Of a DNA stretch of 57,924 nucleotides, positions 1 through 8,162 are shown in pieces; position 1 is the stretch's first letter; the number at the start of each line of letters is the position of its first letter. Below the pieces are notes generated by a model, which did not search any database, was not told the DNA's origin, and saw only the letters and a list, made by a program, of their open reading frames with translations. The stretch comes from Candidatus Hodarchaeota archaeon (GTDB taxonomy: Archaea; Asgardarchaeota; Heimdallarchaeia; Hodarchaeales; Hodarchaeaceae). The stretch spans positions 1-57,924 of the forward strand of contig JAHQWW010000011.1 in assembly GCA_029856365.1 (NCBI GenBank), in the 5' to 3' direction. The position numbers were made by a program, and so were the translations under genes.

Positions 1-231
1 ATTATTGTTTATTTTTCTCAATCTTAAAAAAATCGTTTCCATTCTTAGGATCGACATCTTTTAGAAAGCTACAAAAGATATGATTGGTATTAAAAAAACA
101 CTGTGTGAGAATCCGAAAATCTCTCCTAATGACTATCTAGGTATGTCTTTGTCTTAACATATCATTTTAGAAGAATTATATCACGAACTACACTGTAAAA
201 AACGACATATACTTCATAGAGGCATAAAATA
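1..231. other. Intergenic region upstream of pilin gene
   Basis: No gene is seen here. The stretch is AT-rich with stop codons in all frames. The only useful element is the purine-rich AGAGG at 218-222, a ribosome binding site nine bases before the pilin ATG. Confidence 0.5.
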
Positions 232-1074
232 ATGAATTTAAAGCATCAATGGCGAAAAAAATCTCGTGGTGTAACACCAGTCGTTGCTACAGTTCTCTTA
301 ATCGGTTTGGTTGCAGTAGCAGGCATTGCAGTCGCTTTGATGGTGTTTGGGACAATAAGTTCGCCCCCACCAATTAATGTGAGAATTCTTTCTATTTCTG
401 ATTTTAAGACGACTGACACCAATATCTTAATCGATCAGTTTTCTTTGACCCTTCATAATACAGAACGGACTAATCTCCGTGTAGAAGCTGATGCATTTGC
501 ATTGGAGTATAAGAATGGAACTCCAATACCTGGATGGAATATGTATCAATCTGAGATTTATCTATCTGCAAGAATGATAGAAGATTTCACCCTGGTTTGC
601 GACCCAACATATGGTATTGAATTACCTCCTGACCATGACTCAATCTATATCGAGGTCACCGTTTTTCCTAAGGATAGTACCAGTGAACGATCAGCAAGAA
701 CATTTCGTTCGAATTTAATGCTAATTGGGAGTACATATGGCCCAATAGACTTGGAATACCAAGCATCAACATTGAATTTAGTAGATGCTGGATTGACAAT
801 AAATTTTACAACAACTAACAATGGGAGTGCAGATCAAAGTTTCTTACTTGATCTTTATACTAATTCCCCTGAAAACATTACATTTAGAATCGATGGTATA
901 AATCGTTCTGCAGCCTCTTTTTCAGTATTTGGCTTTAATAAGACAACATTAAGCTTAACTGTATTCCCGACGGATCGTGTTACATCTGGTGATTCGTACA
1001 TTGTGATAGCTTTCCTCTCGAGAAAATCCGATTTGAATCTAGTTGCATTCGTGAGTTTTATCTTGACCTACTAG
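232..1074 (+). CDS. Archaeal type IV pilin-like protein
   Basis: The N-terminus has the archaeal prepilin layout: a short basic leader (residues 1-13 ending Lys-Lys-Ser-Arg-Gly), then Val-Thr-Pro-Val-Val and an unbroken hydrophobic helix to about residue 38, as in the archaeal Pilin_N (DUF1628) family. A class III signal peptidase would cut after Gly13, and the helix would then pack into a filament or stay in the membrane. Residues 50-280 look beta-rich with many N-x-S/T sites, as expected of a surface domain in two parts. The ATG follows AGAGG at 218-222. The gene stands alone and is convergent with the methylase. Whether it builds an adhesion pilus or is a single surface pseudopilin cannot be told. 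Confidence 0.75.
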   Translation: MNLKHQWRKKSRGVTPVVATVLLIGLVAVAGIAVALMVFGTISSPPPINVRILSISDFKTTDTNILIDQFSLTLHNTERTNLRVEADAFALEYKNGTPIPGWNMYQSEIYLSARMIEDFTLVCDPTYGIELPPDHDSIYIEVTVFPKDSTSERSARTFRSNLMLIGSTYGPIDLEYQASTLNLVDAGLTINFTTTNNGSADQSFLLDLYTNSPENITFRIDGINRSAASFSVFGFNKTTLSLTVFPTDRVTSGDSYIVIAFLSRKSDLNLVAFVSFILTY

Positions 1075-1122
1075 GATTTTTACATCTTTCCCAGTAGTTT
1101 CCTTCCGATAAAATCTTACAAA

Positions 1123-1149
1123 TTGCTAAATTAGCATTTAATTTAGCAA
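1123..1149. terminator. Stem-loop between convergent genes
   Basis: A perfect 9-bp inverted repeat (TTGCTAAAT at 1123-1131, ATTTAGCAA at 1141-1149) with a 9-nt loop lies between the ends of the pilin and methylase genes. Its place suggests a two-way transcript end, though no long T-tract follows. Confidence 0.4.
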
Positions 1150-1230
1150 ATGATTAGAGGAGACATAGTAAATCCTAGGACAACTTCAAGTATTATTTGC
1201 TGTGTATTATTATTTTCTCTCTAGATTACT

Positions 1231-3351
1231 CTAATTTTTCAGTTCTTCCTCCAAAATCGCATCAATTTCTTCTATTAAGTTATCATTATGAGATGTATTA
1301 GCTGTTCGTAATTTTTGAGCTAATTTAAGTAAATTGTTTTTTGACTTAGTGGATATCTTGAAAGGATTCAGAACTAACGTTTTCATCATCTCTCTTGGTT
1401 CTAATTTCAATGTATCGCCCCCATAGCATCTACCAACATTTCGTAAAGAGAGCGTCGTGGTATTTGAATTTAAAATCACCCAAAAAAGCGTTAAAATTTC
1501 TTCTGACAATTTTTTATTTGATTTAGGATAAATCATAAGAAATGTATTCAAGGGTCTAACCTGTGCTTCGTTCAGGATGAATCTTGGGTTACCACGGCTT
1601 AAATATGTATATAAAAAGAAAGGAACGTCTCTTTTCTCAGATTTGTACCAAAATCTTCTCATCTTGACTAAGCTACCTTTATGAACATCTTGTTTTAATC
1701 CAAACTCAAGGTAATTCAGTAGATTTTGGTCTTGAATGTTTTTTATTTCTTGTTGGATGTTAAGTAGCCAAACCTTTCTATTTTCATTCTGTAAAAGTTT
1801 AAAATCCTCTTCTAAAAAGATATATTTTTGAACGTAGCGTGTTTTAGTTAAAGTTGGAACAACATACTCAGGTTTAATCTTATGGTTTGCCAGTTCTTCA
1901 TTATTAAATGTGAAAAAATCGTTATTCCCTGTAGCAATGCCTCGCATAACTTTAAAAAACGATGATAATTCAACAAGCTTGTCTTTCTTTACATGATTTG
2001 AGAAAGCTTCAGTTCTAGTCCAATTCCGTTCAGGGTCAAGTTCTGTCTGTTTTTTGCTATATAATTTTCCATCTGACCATTCAAAGGCCTCATTACTTTC
2101 AATTTTGAGATAATTCAAAATTTTCTCTTTTGTGGTCCATTTCTTCAGTATTAGAAGTTTGGTCACATCAGTTTCTTGCGGTTTTTTCCCTTCAACTGTG
2201 AAAATACACCCAGCAGTATCAACACCAGGGAATACATTTATCGAATGATGAAACACAATGATATAGGGAATTTTATATCTATCTTTCAAGATTTCCTTCA
2301 GATAATTGCTGTTTCTTGACTCAAAAATTATTGTTGGAGTAATAAACACCATTCGACCATTTTTAATGAGTAGTTTCAAAGATTTGAGGATAAAATATAT
2401 GAATAAACTGGATATCCTATTGAATTTACCTCCAAAGCAGTGTTCAATCTCATTTCCAATCTCCTCCTTGATTTTTGGAGAAATCATATGATGTCGAGAA
2501 TATGGAGGATTACAAACAATGCAATCAAATCCATTTATTTTTGACTGTAAATACGAATCAAGGCCCTTTTTTGAAGTCAAGGCTGAAAAATCATGGATAC
2601 TATAATTGAAACTATTTACAGGTTTTGTGAGAAAATCTCCTTGGATTATTTCCGTTTCATACTGTGAATTATACAAATTAACTTTACATATTTCATATAA
2701 TAAGGGATGAAGCTCTACTCCAGTCAGGTTTCCCCGAAATTCGCATGAAATCTTCTGAAGAGCATAAACAAAGGTTCCTGGCCCAATACATGGATCGAGA
2801 ATGTTACGTGGATTGTTTTCTAGTGATAATTCAACCATAAATTCTGCTATATGATCCGGAGTCCAAAATTGACCTAATTTACGTCTATATTTTTGATCTA
2901 ACACCTCTAAATATAATGATGACATCATTTCTGCTGATTGGTTTACAAAGTTATCATTAAATTGGAGTAAAGAGGCTGAAACAATTAAAGAACTTTGATT
3001 AGCAATGATATCCAGAATGGAGGAGATAAATATCTGAGGGTAAGTTTGTTTGAGAAGATCGGAGGTTGTCCGATAAGTGGCATAGATTGTCTTACTATTC
3101 AGCGGTCCCTTGCCATAAAAAACGATAAATCTAAGACGATTGAGAATGAGTAAAGCAGCAAGGTGTCTAAAGATATCTAACGATTCTAAGGGGATCTCGG
3201 TCAATTTAGAGAAAGATGATAATCGTTCCAAATCATGGTTACTTAGTTTTTCAATAAAATTAATTGGAATAGAATTAATAATGAACTGAAATGTCTTTTT
3301 TAACATTGATGGTAATTTATCAGCCATTGTTTCCTTATTCCAATTCCTCAA
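1231..3351 (-). CDS. N6-adenine DNA methyltransferase, Eco57I/TaqI-like
   Basis: This is an AdoMet-dependent adenine methylase. A typical GQFWTP motif sits at residues 159-164, motif I DPCIGPGTF at 186-194 and the catalytic NPPY at 281-284. Residues 450-690 fit a TaqI/Eco57I-type target-recognition and C-terminal domain. At 706 residues it is the size of a type II gamma methylase or a small type IIG enzyme, but no PD-(D/E)xK nuclease motif is visible in the first 150 residues and no restriction gene is adjacent. The listed TTG start overlaps the stop of the upstream DinB gene (TTGA); an ATG at 3325-3327 with AAGGA just before it is an equally good start. It may be a solitary epigenetic methylase. 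Confidence 0.8.
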   Translation of the reverse strand: MRNWNKETMADKLPSMLKKTFQFIINSIPINFIEKLSNHDLERLSSFSKLTEIPLESLDIFRHLAALLILNRLRFIVFYGKGPLNSKTIYATYRTTSDLLKQTYPQIFISSILDIIANQSSLIVSASLLQFNDNFVNQSAEMMSSLYLEVLDQKYRRKLGQFWTPDHIAEFMVELSLENNPRNILDPCIGPGTFVYALQKISCEFRGNLTGVELHPLLYEICKVNLYNSQYETEIIQGDFLTKPVNSFNYSIHDFSALTSKKGLDSYLQSKINGFDCIVCNPPYSRHHMISPKIKEEIGNEIEHCFGGKFNRISSLFIYFILKSLKLLIKNGRMVFITPTIIFESRNSNYLKEILKDRYKIPYIIVFHHSINVFPGVDTAGCIFTVEGKKPQETDVTKLLILKKWTTKEKILNYLKIESNEAFEWSDGKLYSKKQTELDPERNWTRTEAFSNHVKKDKLVELSSFFKVMRGIATGNNDFFTFNNEELANHKIKPEYVVPTLTKTRYVQKYIFLEEDFKLLQNENRKVWLLNIQQEIKNIQDQNLLNYLEFGLKQDVHKGSLVKMRRFWYKSEKRDVPFFLYTYLSRGNPRFILNEAQVRPLNTFLMIYPKSNKKLSEEILTLFWVILNSNTTTLSLRNVGRCYGGDTLKLEPREMMKTLVLNPFKISTKSKNNLLKLAQKLRTANTSHNDNLIEEIDAILEEELKN

Positions 3352-3809
3352 ACAATATATGGTATTTTTACTGGTTCCATTCCCAATAAACGAAAATAGA
3401 CAAGTATCTGTCCTCTGTGTTGTATACTATGCTCTAACATCTCCAATAGAACTTCCATCTTGGAAGCTGGACGATTAAAATTCTCTAGTACATCATTAAG
3501 AGAGGTCAATGATATTTCATTGAGGGAGCTCTTTGTTTTATATACCACATCTTCATATAAGCTCTTTATTTCTAGAGCTGAACCATAGACGGTTAAATCA
3601 TACGGTAATGGCTCCCAATGATCTGTGCTTAACCCTCGTGAGTAATATTCAAACGAGCGGATCATATGAAGCACTATTTCCACTAAAGGACGGCCTGATT
3701 GAACAGGTTCCTCTAATAGGATCTGATCCGATAGTTGATCGATAAGTAATTTGGTTTCCTCAAAATGTCGTTCAATCGCAGATTTTAGAAATCCGTAAAC
3801 ATCATTCAT
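3348..3809 (-). CDS. DinB family protein
   Basis: A 153-residue four-helix protein of the DinB/YfiT metal-binding superfamily. The His-bearing helices typical of the family are visible: LHMIRSFEYYSRG in the first half (His48) and EHSIQHRGQI near the end, which would supply a three-His metal site. Members include thiol transferases (bacillithiol, mycothiol) and many proteins of unknown role, so the substrate cannot be named. It is translationally coupled to the methylase, whose possible TTG start overlaps its stop, and lies 32 bp after the deacetylase gene. A second, distant DinB protein lies at 41462-41983. Confidence 0.75.
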   Translation of the reverse strand: MNDVYGFLKSAIERHFEETKLLIDQLSDQILLEEPVQSGRPLVEIVLHMIRSFEYYSRGLSTDHWEPLPYDLTVYGSALEIKSLYEDVVYKTKSSLNEISLTSLNDVLENFNRPASKMEVLLEMLEHSIQHRGQILVYFRLLGMEPVKIPYIV

Positions 3810-3841
3810 GTTTCCATCTCGTTATCGTTTCCTCGATCTGG

Positions 3842-4615
3842 TTACTCTGTAAATAATGATTTCGCTACATCTACCATTCTGGTGAATTTTGCGTTTTTCG
3901 TCTTCATATAAGAGATCAGACGATCTAAAACGTTAATTCGATATGCATGGCCAATACAGGCAGGATGAAAGGTGTAATTTATTATCCGATGATTAGGTGG
4001 TATGTCTTCCATTTCAAGAAAATTATCAAATTGGCTTTTCCAAATGTCAAGAGCAACTTTAGGTGAATGTTGATGGCTCTCAAAAATGACCCAATCATCT
4101 AGAAACCACTCTACTGGGAATTCAATCATTTTACTTCTTGATTCGGGAAAACTAAGAATATAAGGGTGATCATCGGCCATTAAACTGGAATCATAGATAT
4201 ATCCAGCCTCTGTAAGCAATTTTAAGGTATTTGATGAAAGCTTAAAGTAGGGAGCTCTAAATCCATAAATTTTTTCTGTGAACTCTCCTAGAATTCTCGT
4301 TGTATTGTCAATAATAGCTTTCTCTTCATAGATTGAGAGAGTATCAAAATTCTCGTGGAGATATCCATGAGCAGCGATTTCATGTTGGTTTGCAATAATT
4401 TCTTTTGTTAATTCGGTGTATTTCTCCGCCACCCAACCACATAGAAAAAAAGTTGCTTTAATTTCGTGTTTGTTGAGCAAAGAAAGAATTCTTGGGATTC
4501 CTCTACGGATTGCAAACAATCCTTTTGAAATTCTTCCTGGTTCTTCAAGTTGTCTAACTTGGACACTATCAGCATCAAAATCAAAAGTTATACAAACTGT
4601 GATTTCATTATTCAA
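3842..4615 (-). CDS. Polysaccharide deacetylase (NodB homology) family protein
   Basis: A 257-residue CE4-like metal-dependent deacetylase. The TFDFD motif (Asp12 and Asp14) gives the catalytic base and one metal ligand; HGYLH (His83, His87) gives the two metal-binding histidines; FRAPYFK near residue 147 is motif 3; and THFPACIGH-like sequence near residue 215 holds the last His. There is no signal peptide, so it acts inside the cell, as in the PuuE/allantoinase-like and peptidoglycan-deacetylase-like branches that act on small amides or N-acetyl sugars. It sits in a close minus-strand run, 28 bp after the amidinotransferase-type gene, which makes a nitrogen-compound substrate possible. Confidence 0.8.
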   Translation of the reverse strand: MNNEITVCITFDFDADSVQVRQLEEPGRISKGLFAIRRGIPRILSLLNKHEIKATFFLCGWVAEKYTELTKEIIANQHEIAAHGYLHENFDTLSIYEEKAIIDNTTRILGEFTEKIYGFRAPYFKLSSNTLKLLTEAGYIYDSSLMADDHPYILSFPESRSKMIEFPVEWFLDDWVIFESHQHSPKVALDIWKSQFDNFLEMEDIPPNHRIINYTFHPACIGHAYRINVLDRLISYMKTKNAKFTRMVDVAKSLFTE

Positions 4616-4643
4616 CTTTAAATCCTCTTAAATCTAGTAAAAA

Positions 4644-5576
4644 CTATTTTTTTCGCAAAATTGGCAGTGTCATACAATGTGGCCCTCCACCGCCTCGTGA
4701 TAACTCTCCTCCTTGGATGGGTAAGACCTCAACACTTCGTTCACGTAACTCGTCTATAATGCGTTCATTCCACTCGTAAATGAGGCATTTTCTGTGATTA
4801 AGACAGACAACATTAGCTCCAAACAAGTATAACTCATTATCAGAAATAGGAATTCCCTCTGCAGCATCAAAATTCTCTCTGATGAAATCCATCAATGGTA
4901 AAAATTCTATTGGTTCATCTTTACATATTACCCTTACGGGAAAGGTTTCTACAGAATCAGGATGATATAGAAAGAGATCTTTATCAATAAACATTAAACC
5001 TCCGTCTAAATGGACTCGCCATGAAGGTAATGGAACAATTACTATTTTATCAATGAGGTTTTTTTCCAATGCGACTTTTGTTATTTGAGAGACTCCTTCC
5101 TCATTAGTACGAAATCCATTGGAACCAATAAATAAGGTCTGTTCATCTGGATACACTAAATCACCCCCTTCCAACAAACCTGGCGCTTCAATGGAACCTA
5201 ACAAAGTTATTCCAAGTTTTTTTAACGATCGTGCTACAAGAATTGGTTCTGGTTTTCTTACTTGATGAGCCATACGCATCTGGATAAAACCTGCACTGGT
5301 AATTGTACCTGTATCACGAGTATAGACCATGTTTGGGTCAATAATTGAAAAGTCTTGCTCCCCTAGGAGGTCGTTAAGTAGAATCACGGTCACGTTTTCT
5401 TGTCGTAAAAGCTCACAGAAAGTATCGTGCTCTTCTTGGAATCGTCGCCAGTAAACCACGTCACGAAAAGTCAGTTCTTGATAAGAGTCTTTTGTAACTT
5501 GAGTGATTTCAATACCAGGACGAAACATTAGAACTTTTCGTAAAGGATGGTATTCACAAGTTGCACCAAATTCCAA
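4644..5576 (-). CDS. Amidinotransferase/dimethylargininase-type enzyme
   Basis: This 310-residue protein belongs to the guanidino-group-modifying superfamily (arginine deiminase, dimethylarginine dimethylaminohydrolase, amidinotransferase). Visible catalytic parts are RD at 87-88, EGGD at 136-139, HLDGG at 189-193 and the nucleophile Cys301 in GGGGPHC. Its length is between DDAH (about 255-285) and bacterial arginine deiminase (about 410), so the exact substrate is open. The TTG start is backed by GGTGAT three bases upstream on the minus strand (5580-5585). Neighbouring genes include an arginase-family protein, which suggests arginine or agmatine-like guanidine breakdown. Confidence 0.75.
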   Translation of the reverse strand: MEFGATCEYHPLRKVLMFRPGIEITQVTKDSYQELTFRDVVYWRRFQEEHDTFCELLRQENVTVILLNDLLGEQDFSIIDPNMVYTRDTGTITSAGFIQMRMAHQVRKPEPILVARSLKKLGITLLGSIEAPGLLEGGDLVYPDEQTLFIGSNGFRTNEEGVSQITKVALEKNLIDKIVIVPLPSWRVHLDGGLMFIDKDLFLYHPDSVETFPVRVICKDEPIEFLPLMDFIRENFDAAEGIPISDNELYLFGANVVCLNHRKCLIYEWNERIIDELRERSVEVLPIQGGELSRGGGGPHCMTLPILRKK

Positions 5577-5655
5577 CGTATCACCACATTCTGTACACGT
5601 TTAACGATGCAGAAACACAATGCCCTAAATAGTTCTTCGTAACTTCAAAAAATTT

Positions 5656-6000
5656 TTAGGCTATTCTGAGACCATTAGGCACTTTTATGTCAGGTTGAAG
5701 TAGAACAACTTCCCCTTCCTTTTTCATTATAACTCCCAAGATCAAGACTTCAGACATGAAATCTGCAATTTGCTTCGGAGGGAAGTTAACAACAGCAATA
5801 ACTTGGCGATTGATGAGATCTTCTTTTTTATACAATGTTGTGATTTGAGCGGATGATTTTTTCATTCCTAGAGATCCAAAATCAATTATTAGTTTGTAAG
5901 ATGGTTTCTTCGCAACTGGGAAGTCATTTACTTCAACAATTGTACCAATACGCATATCAACTTTCTCAAAATCATTCCAACTGATCAAAATGTTATCCAC
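5656..6000 (-). CDS. csaA: CsaA-like tRNA-binding domain protein
   Basis: A 114-residue stand-alone OB-fold tRNA-binding domain of the type found at the C-terminus of methionyl-tRNA synthetase and in the export-related chaperone CsaA. Typical features are DFEKVDMRIGTI at the N-terminus, AKKPSYKLIIDFG, the SSAQITTLY segment, VNFPPKQIADFMSEVLILG and a C-terminal NGLRIA. The full family length is present. It likely acts in the cytoplasm as a homodimer binding structured RNA or unfolded protein. It lies 55 bp after the arginase-family gene and 79 bp before the amidinotransferase-type gene in the same direction. Confidence 0.85.
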   Translation of the reverse strand: MDNILISWNDFEKVDMRIGTIVEVNDFPVAKKPSYKLIIDFGSLGMKKSSAQITTLYKKEDLINRQVIAVVNFPPKQIADFMSEVLILGVIMKKEGEVVLLQPDIKVPNGLRIA

Positions 6001-6055
6001 CTAGCTAAATCTTTATTTAAAAATATAATTATAAAGTATACTCAATCACTACTTC

Positions 6056-6952
6056 TCATTTCACCATTTTTCCATTATTATTATTTTCAGTTTGATTTGC
6101 AACTATACCTAGGATTGTATTTGTCAATTTTAATCCAATCATAAGTGTTTTATTATCGACATCTTTTTCTGGGTTATAAGCAGTAAGAGCTGCAGCCTTT
6201 ATCTGAAGATTTTCACTAATTAGCTTAATAGCTTCTTCCATTTCACTTAGAAAAAGTCCTTCAGGGGCGGGAAAGTCCACACCTGGAGCTTCCGAAGGAT
6301 CAATCACATCTATATCAATGTGGAGATATACCTCCTGAGTTTGAGAGTAGAGCTCTGTCAGCTTCGGTAAAAGACCATTAACAATTCCGGTTTTTTTTAA
6401 GGTGTTAGCATTAACCATAAGTACTTCGGTACTTTCAAGAAGCTCAAGTTCTTCGGGATCCAAGTCCCGTGCTCCTATGTGAAGTGTCTGAGATTCTTTT
6501 ATCGGCCGCATGTTTTCAATTATCGAATAGATATCTTGATAACACTGACCTGTTGCAATGGCTAACCCCATACCGTCAAAAAATCCGCTGGGAGTTGTTT
6601 TGGGAGTATTAAAATCACCATGAGCGTCAAACCAGATTATACCTGGCTTAGGTTCATCAAATCCAGCAAGAATACCTAGACAGGTATTACAGTTTCCTCC
6701 TAAAATGAATGGGAAAAAACCATCCCTTAATACCCTTTTTACAACTTTTCCCAAAGAATTATTTAAAACGGCAATGGTTCTCACTTCATCCTTATATTGT
6801 TTTAGAAGTTTGATTTTCTTAACCATCACTTCATAACCTTGATCTTTCAAATTCTGGTCGATCCCTGCTTCTATATAGCGGATTGGTCCCATTCCCATGC
6901 CAATTTTTTCTTTGCTTAAGTGAAATGGAACTAGAATGAGAGCGATCTTCAA
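6056..6952 (-). CDS. Arginase/agmatinase/formiminoglutamase family protein
   Basis: A 298-residue ureohydrolase-fold protein. The metal motifs DAHGD (109-113) and HIDIDVIDP (211-219, Asp213 and Asp215) are intact. The first motif, normally GGDH, reads GGNC (85-88), so a Cys stands in the place of the first Mn-ligand His. This change is found in some arginase-family subgroups and may alter metal or substrate preference. The reaction is probably hydrolysis of a guanidino or formimino group to urea or formamide. The TTG start follows GGAGG (6962-6966 region). It is downstream of a zinc dehydrogenase gene in a minus-strand run. Confidence 0.75.
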   Translation of the reverse strand: MKIALILVPFHLSKEKIGMGMGPIRYIEAGIDQNLKDQGYEVMVKKIKLLKQYKDEVRTIAVLNNSLGKVVKRVLRDGFFPFILGGNCNTCLGILAGFDEPKPGIIWFDAHGDFNTPKTTPSGFFDGMGLAIATGQCYQDIYSIIENMRPIKESQTLHIGARDLDPEELELLESTEVLMVNANTLKKTGIVNGLLPKLTELYSQTQEVYLHIDIDVIDPSEAPGVDFPAPEGLFLSEMEEAIKLISENLQIKAAALTAYNPEKDVDNKTLMIGLKLTNTILGIVANQTENNNNGKMVK

Positions 6953-6994
6953 AACTCAGTGGCCTCCTATCTTTGTTCAGTTGTGATCTATATC

Positions 6995-8080
6995 TTATGG
7001 TTTTATAATGGCCTTCATAACTCGGAGATGCTCAACATCGTCTAAAGCCTTTGCAGCTTCGTCTAATGAGTACTCATGACTGATGATATTTTTAAAAGGG
7101 TAAGTAGTTGAATACCGTTTAATTAAATCAACTGCCAAATAAAAGTGGCTTAAATCACTGCCCCAAGATCCTTTTATTGTCAAATGTTTCTTATTAATAT
7201 CCAAATGTGGGTTGATCTTCACATCCCCTGCATTTGTATATTGACCAACTATAGTATATGTTCCCCCATCCCTAGTCATTTCCAACCCTTCCTTAACTGC
7301 AGTAGGTACTCCTGTAGCTTCAATAGTTACATCAGCTCCACGATTGTGTGTATGTTCTAATACTTGCTTAACTCTTGTTTGAGGATCAACATTCATAATG
7401 TTAATTGTCGTGTCAATTCCAAAATAATTAGCAATCTTCAAACGATGATCAGGACCACCAACCATGATAACATGAAATGCCCCACTCAATTTCGCTAATA
7501 ATGCTGCCATTAAACCAACAGGTCCCGATCCTTGTATAGCAACTGTATCACCTAGTTTGATTTTAGAACGCTGGATCGCGTGAATTGCAGTGGGTAACCC
7601 ACATCCAGCGGCCATAAATGTTTTCATAAAAGCGTTATATGGAAGCTTAATAATCTTGACACTAGGTTTCAAATAAATATACTCAGACCATCCACCAAGG
7701 AGTCCTTCTTTTGCTGAATATGTAATTCCATATACCTTTCTTTTAGGACAACGTGTACTCATCTTTGCCACAAGACAGTACCAGCAATTATTGCAGGTTT
7801 CATGTACATCCAGAAATGTGATTGGATCCCCCTCTTGAAGACAGACTCCGTCAATATCATAAACCTCACCATTTAACTTATCAATAGTTCCAGTAGAAAC
7901 ATGCCCTGGAATAATTGGATAAGGAACCCCATCTAAATGACCTTTCTGAAGATGTACATCTGTTCCACACACTTCAGAATAAGCAGTTTTTACTAATGCA
8001 GCTCCTGGTTCCAAAATCGGGTAAGGTTGTTCCTGTAATTCAATTGTACCGTCCTTTTTCATTATGACAGTTTTAACCAT
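6995..8080 (-). CDS. Zinc-dependent medium-chain alcohol dehydrogenase
   Basis: A 361-residue MDR-family dehydrogenase resembling threonine/sorbitol dehydrogenases. Catalytic-zinc residues are C-G-T-D near residue 38 and His of PGH near 60; the following residue is Val where most members have Glu (GHE). A structural zinc lobe is present as C-x2-C-x2-C-x8-C (CNNCWYC...C). The Rossmann motif GSGPVG lies near 183-188. It should oxidise a secondary alcohol or polyol with NAD(P). The ATG follows GGTG on the minus strand. It may belong with the guanidine cluster downstream, but the substrate is unknown. Confidence 0.8.
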   Translation of the reverse strand: MVKTVIMKKDGTIELQEQPYPILEPGAALVKTAYSEVCGTDVHLQKGHLDGVPYPIIPGHVSTGTIDKLNGEVYDIDGVCLQEGDPITFLDVHETCNNCWYCLVAKMSTRCPKRKVYGITYSAKEGLLGGWSEYIYLKPSVKIIKLPYNAFMKTFMAAGCGLPTAIHAIQRSKIKLGDTVAIQGSGPVGLMAALLAKLSGAFHVIMVGGPDHRLKIANYFGIDTTINIMNVDPQTRVKQVLEHTHNRGADVTIEATGVPTAVKEGLEMTRDGGTYTIVGQYTNAGDVKINPHLDINKKHLTIKGSWGSDLSHFYLAVDLIKRYSTTYPFKNIISHEYSLDEAAKALDDVEHLRVMKAIIKP

Positions 8081-8162
8081 TAATTCAACACCAGAAAATG
8101 TTGTTCACTACAAAACCTTTTAAACATATTCTCAATTCCTATTGTTACTTTTCATGTTCAGA

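Noticed and set aside
1231..3351. Complete restriction-modification or BREX/DISARM defence island
   Set aside because: Only one methylase is present; neighbours are metabolic genes and no nuclease, helicase or specificity subunit is adjacent.
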